From an uncultured Treponema sp. (lineage in GTDB: Bacteria > Spirochaetota > Spirochaetia > Treponematales > Treponemataceae), in NCBI GenBank assembly GCA_937902445.1, contig CALELJ010000160.1:1-11761 (forward strand): DNA of 11,761 nucleotides, in the 5' to 3' direction. The position numbers were made by a program, and so were the translations under genes. Shown here piece by piece: positions 1 through 4,866 of this stretch. Under the pieces are notes generated by a model. It ran no database searches. It was given only the letters and a program-made list of their open reading frames with translations, and was not told the origin of the DNA. Every line of letters starts with the position of its first letter. Position 1 is the stretch's first letter.

Positions 1-110
1 GTATCCTGCATCTATCTTGCCAATCGCGGACCCTTCGACGCTGCTCAGGGATCCTGTGACGCGCAGCTGCCATACCCAAACAGGATCGGTGAGCATAGTC
101 GAACCGTCCT
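1..110. repeat. Long imperfect palindromic repeat, copy 1
   Basis: A left arm at 28-55 (core CCCTTCGACGCTGCTCAGGG) and a right arm at 82-110 (core CGGTGAGCATAGTCGAACCG) are imperfect reverse complements. They flank a 26-base spacer (56-81) containing the palindrome GCAGCTGC. A leader at 1-27 (containing CATCTATCTTGCCAATCGC) precedes the left arm and recurs before other copies at 606, 749 and 852. The copy starts exactly at the window edge, so more repeats may lie to the left. No coding potential is evident. Confidence 0.85.
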
Positions 111-135
111 GCGGCTCGCAATTGACGTAAACGTC

Positions 136-154
136 TGTCATCACCGAAATGACA
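136..154. other. Small hairpin upstream of the toxin locus
   Basis: TGTCAT (136-141) and ATGACA (149-154) form a 6-bp stem with a 7-base loop. On the plus strand it is followed by A residues, not T residues, so it is not a standard terminator in either direction. The stretch 111-200 otherwise shows nothing beyond A/T-rich promoter-like sequence. Confidence 0.35.
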
Positions 155-200
155 AAAAAAACGCCGGAAGTGTAAATTTTTATCCATTCACAATTATATA

Positions 201-206
201 TATTAT
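201..206 (+). promoter_or_regulatory. Probable -10 box of the toxin mRNA
   Basis: TATTAT at 201-206 lies in an A/T-rich run (about 190-207). The -35 at the normal distance (178-183, TTTTAT) is poor. A start about 6-7 bases downstream would fall near 212, exactly where a segment complementary to the 3' end of the message begins. The coincidence supports the assignment, but it is inferred from sequence only. Confidence 0.4.
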
Positions 207-292
207 AGGAAGTGCCTGGACAGGCGGCGTCTCCCGGACTCAATCGGTCAGTAACAATGTAGCTGGCTGAAATATGATGATGGGAGGTAGTT

Positions 293-391
293 ATGATTGT
301 TGACAGAATTATCGCTGTTGTTGCATGTGCAGCAACAGTTGTCTGCATGATTATAGCTTTGCTCTCTTACCTGAAAGATAAGAATGAGTAA
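293..391 (+). CDS. Small hydrophobic peptide, probable type I toxin (Fst/TxpA-like)
   Basis: This is a 32-residue ORF with a strong ribosome binding site (GGGAGG at 282-287, five bases before the ATG). The peptide has a short polar start (MIVDR), one hydrophobic segment at about residues 5-25 (IIAVVACAATVVCMIIALLS) and a charged tail (YLKDKNE). That layout, a single membrane span with a charged C-terminus, is typical of Fst/Ldr/TxpA-type membrane toxins of type I toxin-antitoxin systems. An antisense promoter and terminator lie immediately downstream, and the 5' leader can pair with the 3' flank, both hallmarks of such loci. No homolog can be verified here and the assignment rests on architecture. 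It could instead be a small membrane protein with another role. Confidence 0.65.
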   Translation: MIVDRIIAVVACAATVVCMIIALLSYLKDKNE

Positions 392-476
392 AAAATAAAG
401 CCGCCCACTAAAGTTTCACACATGGACGGCTTATTGCAAAAAATGTGGAGACGACCAATTGTCTGGGCGCTTCCTT
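391..476 (-). ncRNA. Probable antisense RNA antitoxin
   Basis: A minus-strand promoter (483-511) predicts a start near 476. A minus-strand terminator ends near 391, giving an RNA of about 85 nt. It would overlap the whole 3' untranslated part of the toxin message, including the segments at 447-453 and 460-470 that can pair with the toxin 5' leader. The convergent, 3'-overlapping arrangement resembles txpA/RatA and bsrG/SR4 of Bacillus subtilis. No ORF is needed to explain it. Inferred from promoter, terminator and position. Confidence 0.6.
398..432 (-). terminator. Rho-independent terminator of the antisense RNA
   Basis: AAGCCG (398-403) pairs with CGGCTT (427-432), extended by CCCA (404-407) against TGGA (423-426). 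Read on the minus strand, position 404/426 is a G-U wobble and the stem is unbroken, followed by T-rich sequence (complement of 391-397). Read on the plus strand the same position is a C-A mismatch and no good T-run follows. The element therefore favours the antisense transcript, and the toxin mRNA probably reads through it. Confidence 0.7.
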
Positions 477-482
477 GTTTCT

Positions 483-511
483 AAGATACTACAAAAATCC
501 AGCGTCGTCAA
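483..511 (-). promoter_or_regulatory. Promoter of the antisense RNA
   Basis: On the minus strand, TTGACG (506-511) and TATCTT (483-488) are separated by 17 bases, close to the sigma-70 consensus. It points leftward into the convergent toxin gene, predicting a start near 476. It is a better consensus match than the toxin promoter, as expected when an unstable antitoxin RNA must be made in excess. Confidence 0.65.
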
Positions 512-534
512 ATGAATCACCGCCGCAATAATCG

Positions 535-609
535 CCCTTCGGTAGGCTCAGGGACCACTCAGGGATCCTACGCTATGACGTGCAGGATTGCTGAGCGCAG
601 TCGAAGTAT
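535..609. repeat. Degenerate palindromic repeat copy
   Basis: A left-arm-like block at 535-554 (CCCTTCGGTAGGCTCAGGGA) and a right-arm-like block at about 584-609 (containing GCTGAGCGCAGTCGAA) lie in the same convergent arrangement as the good copies. They carry several differences and a duplicated CTCAGGGA (557-564). It is an older or recombined copy at the edge of the array. Confidence 0.6.
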
Positions 610-747
610 CCTGCATCTATCTTGCCAATCGCGGACCCTTCGACGCTGCTCAGGGATCCTATGACGTTGCGGCTTGAAGCTACGCTGCCATTTCAGGGAT
701 CCTGTGAGACTACATAACAGGATCGGTGAGCATAGTCGAACCGTCCT
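606..747. repeat. Palindromic repeat copy with enlarged, mosaic spacer
   Basis: Positions 606-660 repeat the window start (1-55) base for base: leader plus left arm (633-660). The right arm is at 719-747. The spacer is about 58 bases and contains a second left-arm tail, CAGGGATCCT (694-703), followed by the short spacer GTGAGACTACATAAC (704-718) that is also in the copy at 3616. The unit thus looks built from two repeat types joined within the shared arm. Confidence 0.8.
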
Positions 748-850
748 GCATCTATCTTGTCAATCACGGACCCTTCGACGTTGCTCAGGGATCCTATGAC
801 GCGCAGCTGCCATACCCAAACAGGATCGGTGAGCATAGTCGAACCGTCCT
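748..850. repeat. Palindromic repeat copy (103-bp unit)
   Basis: Leader 748-767, left arm 768-795 (with TT for CT in the centre) and right arm 822-850. The spacer at 796-821 matches that of the copy at 1-110 except for its first base. The next leader begins 103 bases later (749 versus 852), giving a local tandem period of 103. Confidence 0.85.
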
Positions 851-898
851 ACATCTATCTTGTCAATCACGGACCCTTCGACGTTGCTCAGGGATCCT
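851..898. repeat. Half repeat: leader and left arm only
   Basis: Leader (852 onward) and left arm (871-898) match the previous unit, but no right arm follows. The sequence passes into A/T-rich DNA and the terminator of the outer-membrane gene. The array therefore ends in a half unit. Confidence 0.8.
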
Positions 899-917
899 AT
901 GAAATTATATTTTTAAA

Positions 918-947
918 CAAAAAAAACCGGACCTGATGAGGGTCCGG
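918..947 (-). terminator. Terminator of the outer-membrane protein gene
   Basis: CCGGACC (927-933) and GGTCCGG (941-947) form a perfect 7-bp G/C-rich stem with a 7-base loop. On the minus strand it is followed by eight T residues and more T-rich sequence. It lies about 47 bases beyond the stop codon at 994-996. A second small palindrome, ACTCTTTAAGAGT (954-966), sits between the stop and the terminator. Confidence 0.9.
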
Positions 948-993
948 CTGTTTACTCTTTAAGAGTTAAACATTTAGCAGTAGCTTGCTAAGA

Positions 994-2235
994 TTAGAAC
1001 CAGCAAGAAATTGCAAGTGGTACACACCATGTGAGCTTGTCAGCCTTTTCTGCATTAGCTTCGAAAGCACCATTTGCCCATTTTCCACCATTTGTCTGTG
1101 CCTGGAATGCTGCTCCAACGTAACCGTTAGAAGAGATTCCCTTTGTAAGACCTACAGAGAATGCAAGGTGGTCAGAGTTCTTAATTTCTTCTCCACCAAC
1201 CTTAGCCTTTGCGAGGTAGCGAACGTCTGCTGAGAGGTTCATGCCGTCACCGAGGTTGTAGTCAACACCAGCACCAGCCTGGAAGCGACCGTCAGCACCT
1301 TCGTCTCCTGACTTCTGGAACATGAAGTATGCACCTGAAGCAGATACCTTGAGTTCATCGCTAACCTGGTAAGAAGCTGCGAGAGCAATCTTTGTCTTAG
1401 TCATAGCAGAAAGATACTTTGCTGGCTTATCTTCGTCCTTAACATCCTTCATAGCTGCTGCGAGAGACTTGTCGTAGTCCTGGAGCATGTTCATCTGGAA
1501 ACCAACACCTACGTAGAGGTTTTCTACAGCTGTGAGGTCGAATGCTGCTTCGATTGTCTTGTCGAGACGTGCATCTTCTTCAGCTGTTGTAGCAGTAGCT
1601 TCTACCTTTGGTGTGTTCTTGAGGATCAACTGAGCCTTGATCTTACCAACACCTTCAATGTTGTATGCGAAACCTGTCTGAAGGTTCTTATATACATCTT
1701 CAGCCTTTTTTGCTGTTGTATCGATTGGAGCCATAGCGAGAACATAGAGTCCGTCCATTGGTGTGATTTCAACCTTGAGGCCGTTGTTTGCCCTTCCAGA
1801 CATCAAGAGACCTTCGTCCTCTGCAACCCAAGAAGATACAGGGCGGAGCCAGTTCCATGAACCGTAGCAGAAGTCACCACGAAGTGGTGTTGGTGCGTCA
1901 AAGTTACCAACTGAAACCTTTACTGCATCTACTGGCTTTGCCCAGATGTATGCATCATCACCAGGGCCAAGACCAGACTTCATGTCGTTCCAAACGCCCA
2001 TTTCAAATCCTACTTTTCCGTCTTCTGCTGCTGCGTGAACATCAAGACGAGCAACACGAGCAGGAGAACCCCAATCGTTTCCACCCCAAGAATTGCTTGT
2101 TACTGCAATCATGTCCTTTCCGTCGTTTGCAATTGGTACTGTCAAAACACGAAGCCATGAACCGAATGTGATTTCTGCGAATGCAGATGTTGTCAATGCT
2201 GCTGCTGCAGCTACTGCGATAAGAGTCTTTTTCAT
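994..2235 (-). CDS. Outer-membrane beta-barrel protein (spirochaete porin-like)
   Basis: A 413-residue secreted protein. Residues 1-20 form a clear Sec signal peptide (MKK, then an Ala-rich core ending AFA, with cleavage predicted before Glu21). The mature part has alternating polar/hydrophobic strands, many Gly/aromatic turns and no internal transmembrane helices. It ends in ...CWF, the C-terminal Phe expected of a BAM-recognised beta-signal. It most likely forms a pore or surface barrel. A similar layout is common among Treponema proteins annotated as hypothetical or major outer-membrane proteins. The ATG is set by AAGGAGG nine bases upstream. Codon use is strongly restricted, suggesting high expression. 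It appears monocistronic, with its own terminator. The substrate or role cannot be read from sequence. Confidence 0.8.
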   Translation of the reverse strand: MKKTLIAVAAAAALTTSAFAEITFGSWLRVLTVPIANDGKDMIAVTSNSWGGNDWGSPARVARLDVHAAAEDGKVGFEMGVWNDMKSGLGPGDDAYIWAKPVDAVKVSVGNFDAPTPLRGDFCYGSWNWLRPVSSWVAEDEGLLMSGRANNGLKVEITPMDGLYVLAMAPIDTTAKKAEDVYKNLQTGFAYNIEGVGKIKAQLILKNTPKVEATATTAEEDARLDKTIEAAFDLTAVENLYVGVGFQMNMLQDYDKSLAAAMKDVKDEDKPAKYLSAMTKTKIALAASYQVSDELKVSASGAYFMFQKSGDEGADGRFQAGAGVDYNLGDGMNLSADVRYLAKAKVGGEEIKNSDHLAFSVGLTKGISSNGYVGAAFQAQTNGGKWANGAFEANAEKADKLTWCVPLAISCWF

Positions 2236-2261
2236 CTCTTAGCCTCCTTATAATAGAGGGA

Positions 2262-2289
2262 AAAGTAAAAATTTGATTTTAGTTTTCAA
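2262..2289 (-). promoter_or_regulatory. Possible promoter of the outer-membrane protein gene
   Basis: On the minus strand, TTGAAA (2284-2289) and TACTTT (2262-2267) are 16 bases apart, giving a short leader that carries the AAGGAGG site. The match is moderate. If correct, the promoter survived the IS insertion just beyond it. Confidence 0.35.
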
Positions 2290-2383
2290 TTGTGCTACGT
2301 TTGGAAAAACAAAGAATTATCCTTGAATATCCTGATAGCCTCCTTGGGACGTCATGAGCCCGAAAATAAGAATAGGAGTTCAG

Positions 2384-2409
2384 CCGGAATCAGAACCTCT
2401 GACTTCCGG
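2384..2409 (+). ncRNA. Hairpin in the IS left end, candidate bridge (guide) RNA element
   Basis: CCGGAA-TCAGA (2384-2394) pairs with TCTGA-C-TTCCGG (2398-2409). The result is 11 base pairs with a 3-base loop and a single bulged C. It lies 32 bases before the transposase ATG, in the non-coding left end where IS110-group elements encode the bridge RNA that pairs with donor and target DNA. Guide loops and RNA ends cannot be assigned from one copy. The hairpin is certain; the RNA role is inference. Confidence 0.4.
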
Positions 2410-2441
2410 TAGTGATAGTTCTTCTGTTTTGTGGAGAAGAC

Positions 2442-3605
2442 ATGTTCATAGTTGGAATAGACATAGCAAAAAAAAGTCATCAGGCCTTGATCACAGATTC
2501 AAACGGAAAACCTATGGGAAAATCCTTCAGATTCCAAAACAGCCTGGAGGGGTTCCGCCTGCTTCTTTCAAAAATGAATGAAATTTCAGCTGACGTATCC
2601 CAATTCGAAATCGGAATGGAAGCGACAGGGCATTACTGGATCAACCTCTATACACGGCTTGTTGAATGCAAATATGTTGTACATGTGATCAATCCATTGC
2701 AGTCGGATGCCTTGAGAAACCTGTACATACGGCGGACAAAGACAGACAGTGTCGACTGCAAAATCATCGCCCAGGTGATAAGGATTGGACAATATAGCGA
2801 AACAAGACTGAAGGATGACAAACTGCTTGCAGTAAGGGATATGTCCAGACAAAGGTTCTATATGGTGGATATCTGTGCTGACTTGAAACGAAAGGTGGTG
2901 GTCATAATGGACAAAATTTTTCCGGAATACCAGCACTTTTTCTCCGATATGTTTGGAAAGACGTCCTGCGCCATCCTAAAACGCTGCGCAAGCGCAAGGG
3001 CAGTTTCAGAAATTCCGCTTGAAGAACTTACTTCAATAATGAGCAGCGCAAGCCGGGGAAAATTCAAGGAAGGCAAGGCACGTTTATTGAAGCTTCTTGC
3101 AAAGGATTCCTTTCACGCCATCGTTGAGTCGGAAAACCTGTCGCTTATGGTGGTGCAGATGATAGAACAGATTGAACTCTACGAGCGCCAGATAAAGGTT
3201 CTTGAAGACTACATCTCAAAATTTTTTTCTTCATTCAACAGCAGCCTTACTGAATTGCCAGGCATAGGACCCGTACTTGGAGCTGCGATCTTAAGTGAGA
3301 TTGGCGACATAAACAGATTTTCTTCCGCAAAAAAACTGGCAGCCTTTGCTGGAATCGATCCTTCCGTAAAGCAGTCGGGAAATTTCATAAGCCATGAAAA
3401 CCACATGTCCAAAAGGGGATCTCCATATTTACGGCGGGCACTGTGGATAGCATCATTTGTCAACGTGAACCACAACAAGGACATTACAAGGGTCTATGGC
3501 GACAGATGTTCCAAGGGGAAAAATCATTTCAAGACAATGGGCTTTCTGTGCCACAAACTGCTGAACCAGATCTATTTCGTGCTTAAAAATGAGAGACATC
3601 ATTGA
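2442..3605 (+). CDS. IS110-family transposase (DEDD recombinase)
   Basis: A 387-residue protein with both family domains. The N-terminal DEDD RuvC-like domain carries Asp7 (GIDIAKKSH), Glu60 (GMEATGHYW), Asp102 and Asp105 (RRTKTDSVDCK). The C-terminal Tnp20 domain has LPGIGP (272-277), LAAFAGIDPS (299-308), Ser312 in KQSGN (the likely nucleophile) and SKRGSPYLRRALW (323-335). The length is normal and no frame is broken, so the enzyme may be active. The start is ATG 2442, preceded by GGAG with six-base spacing; an upstream in-frame GTG at 2412 lacks support and overlaps the region next to the hairpin. IS110 enzymes recombine a circular donor with target DNA under RNA guidance. Confidence 0.95.
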   Translation: MFIVGIDIAKKSHQALITDSNGKPMGKSFRFQNSLEGFRLLLSKMNEISADVSQFEIGMEATGHYWINLYTRLVECKYVVHVINPLQSDALRNLYIRRTKTDSVDCKIIAQVIRIGQYSETRLKDDKLLAVRDMSRQRFYMVDICADLKRKVVVIMDKIFPEYQHFFSDMFGKTSCAILKRCASARAVSEIPLEELTSIMSSASRGKFKEGKARLLKLLAKDSFHAIVESENLSLMVVQMIEQIELYERQIKVLEDYISKFFSSFNSSLTELPGIGPVLGAAILSEIGDINRFSSAKKLAAFAGIDPSVKQSGNFISHENHMSKRGSPYLRRALWIASFVNVNHNKDITRVYGDRCSKGKNHFKTMGFLCHKLLNQIYFVLKNERHH

Positions 3606-3615
3606 AAAACAACAG

Positions 3616-3692
3616 AATCGCGGACCCTTCGACGCTGCTCAGGGATCCTGTGAGACTACATAACAGGATCGGTGAGCGTAGTCGAACCGTCT
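3616..3692. repeat. Palindromic repeat copy next to the IS right end
   Basis: Left arm 3622-3649, spacer GTGAGACTACATAAC (3650-3664) and right arm 3665-3692. Identity with the other copies begins at AATCGCGG (3616). The CATCTATCTTGCC leader that precedes this in the array is missing and is replaced by the end of the IS. The right arm has GCG in place of GCA. This is the only copy right of the IS. Confidence 0.85.
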
Positions 3693-3715
3693 ACGTGAAC
3701 AACAAGGCTTGAAAA

Positions 3716-3744
3716 TTGCTTTTTTTGTTTCATGTCTATATAAT
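3716..3744 (+). promoter_or_regulatory. Promoter of the DUF2804 gene pair
   Basis: TTGCTT (3716-3721) and TATAAT (3739-3744) are separated by 17 bases, predicting a start near 3751. The same combination and spacing occurs at 6976-7004. A start near 3751 rules out an upstream TTG at 3716 as the start codon. Confidence 0.65.
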
Positions 3745-3790
3745 AGAAAGAAGTAGGGGCTTTGTTTTGTATACAAGAGAAGTAAGTGAA

Positions 3791-4834
3791 ATGCCGGAGT
3801 CTTTCGTCAAGAATTTCAAGCCGGTTTTTGGAACATTTAAAGGTCATCCCAAGCGTCTTGATATCCGTGGAGTTTTCAAGCCATACGGAACAATTCCGCT
3901 TCCAACCTTCATCACAAATCTCAGAATAAAAAGCCGCCTTACCTTTACATTTGATATTGGCGAATACATAGGCCGCATCACTTTTGTAGACGCAAAGATT
4001 ATAGGCTATTCGGAAGTTATCTTCTGGAACAAAACTACAAACCAGAAATTTGTCTATCATTCCGTAATGAGCATGAGAAAGCGTTTCATTCCCCACAATC
4101 TTGAGTCTGCTTCCACTTCAAGCTATTCAAAAAAAAGATATACGCGCATCAGCTGGGACAGGGCACACGGAAAATTTTCTGTAGTCTTTGATCTTAACGG
4201 TGATTCAGTAAGGCCTTCTGCCCATGGTGCCATTTCCGGGGATTTCAATGCGGAACAGTTTGCTGAGCTAACATGTTCCCGTCCAAATCCAACGGTCAGA
4301 AGATGTTCCGCCTTGTACAACTGTACGCTTCCAGCCCACGGAACAATTTCACTGCGCTATAAAAACGGCGAGCAGAAAACCATGTCCGACAGTTCCGGTA
4401 TTTCAAATTTTTCGATTTCAAGAACATATATGAAATTCCGTTCCCATGGAGAATTTGTAGTCGGGTTTGCCAACATCAAGGGAAAAAATGTTTCTTTCCG
4501 TATCGCTGCTGAATCCCACGACGCCGTGAACACCGACAAATACAATCTCAATGTTCTTTTTTATGACGGAAAGGCAACTCCTTTGCCACCGGTGGTAATC
4601 AGCCACAACATGGGAGTCAACAATACATGGGTCATTCAGGACACGGAAAACATGGTGGACCTGACATTTACGCCCATTTCTTCAAAACTAAAAAAAATCA
4701 GCGCAATCATCCTGCGCACCACATACAGGAGTATCTACGGAACTTTTGAGGGCACTTTGGTTACTGCCGATGGTGAGAAAATAACATTCAAATCACTGCC
4801 TGGAATAGCCGAAAATTACTTGATAAGGTTGTAA
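3791..4834 (+). CDS. DUF2804 domain protein
   Basis: A 347-residue cytosolic protein with no signal peptide or membrane span. Several blocks fit DUF2804 as I know it: SWDRAHGKFSVVFDL (121-135), NLNVLFYDGKATPLP (252-266), VDLTFTP (289-295) and the closing IYGTFEGTLVTADGEKI..LPGIAEN (about 315-342), which ends the family alignment almost at the C-terminus. The biochemical role of the family is unknown. The start is uncertain. ATG 3791 has a weak purine-rich site (AGAGAAG), while an in-frame TTG at 3767 has AGGGG seven bases upstream and would add eight residues. The gene lies 32 bases before the next one with no terminator between them, so the two are probably co-transcribed. Confidence 0.75.
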   Translation: MPESFVKNFKPVFGTFKGHPKRLDIRGVFKPYGTIPLPTFITNLRIKSRLTFTFDIGEYIGRITFVDAKIIGYSEVIFWNKTTNQKFVYHSVMSMRKRFIPHNLESASTSSYSKKRYTRISWDRAHGKFSVVFDLNGDSVRPSAHGAISGDFNAEQFAELTCSRPNPTVRRCSALYNCTLPAHGTISLRYKNGEQKTMSDSSGISNFSISRTYMKFRSHGEFVVGFANIKGKNVSFRIAAESHDAVNTDKYNLNVLFYDGKATPLPPVVISHNMGVNNTWVIQDTENMVDLTFTPISSKLKKISAIILRTTYRSIYGTFEGTLVTADGEKITFKSLPGIAENYLIRL

Positions 4835-4866
4835 TTTTTTTTACATCCACTTTCAGGAGGTTTTTC

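Larger units (their letters stand above)
2330..3616 (+). mobile_element. IS110-family insertion sequence (ends approximate)
   Basis: An intact IS110-type transposase sits between the outer-membrane gene promoter and a copy of the palindromic repeat. IS110 elements lack long terminal inverted repeats and make no clear target duplication, so the ends cannot be read directly. The right end should lie between the transposase stop (3605) and the shared repeat sequence starting at 3616. The left end lies somewhere between about 2290 and 2380. With almost no sequence after the transposase, the upstream side is the only place for a guide RNA, as in the IS110 rather than IS1111 subgroup. Confidence 0.6.

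Noticed and set aside
460..480. Toxin mRNA terminator just after the 3' pairing segment
   Set aside because: T-rich sequence is present, but I could find no good stem directly before it, so the sense 3' end is left open.
1..898. CRISPR array
   Set aside because: The repeated blocks are long, mutually inverted arms with a few recurring spacer types. Spacing is irregular and no cas genes are near.
1788..2171. Plus-strand 127-codon ORF
   Set aside because: It is antisense to the outer-membrane protein gene, has a His/Arg/Gln-rich nonsense composition and shows no start signals.
2412..2441. GTG 2412 as the transposase start
   Set aside because: It has no ribosome binding site, whereas ATG 2442 has GGAG at good spacing and gives the normal IS110 N-terminus (MFIVGIDIAK).
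2442..3605. Degenerate or frameshifted transposase
   Set aside because: All DEDD residues, the Tnp20 motifs and the candidate Ser312 are present in one intact frame of normal length.
3716..3790. Upstream extension of the DUF2804 protein to TTG 3716
   Set aside because: This TTG is part of the promoter -35 box, and the predicted transcript starts about 35 bases later.
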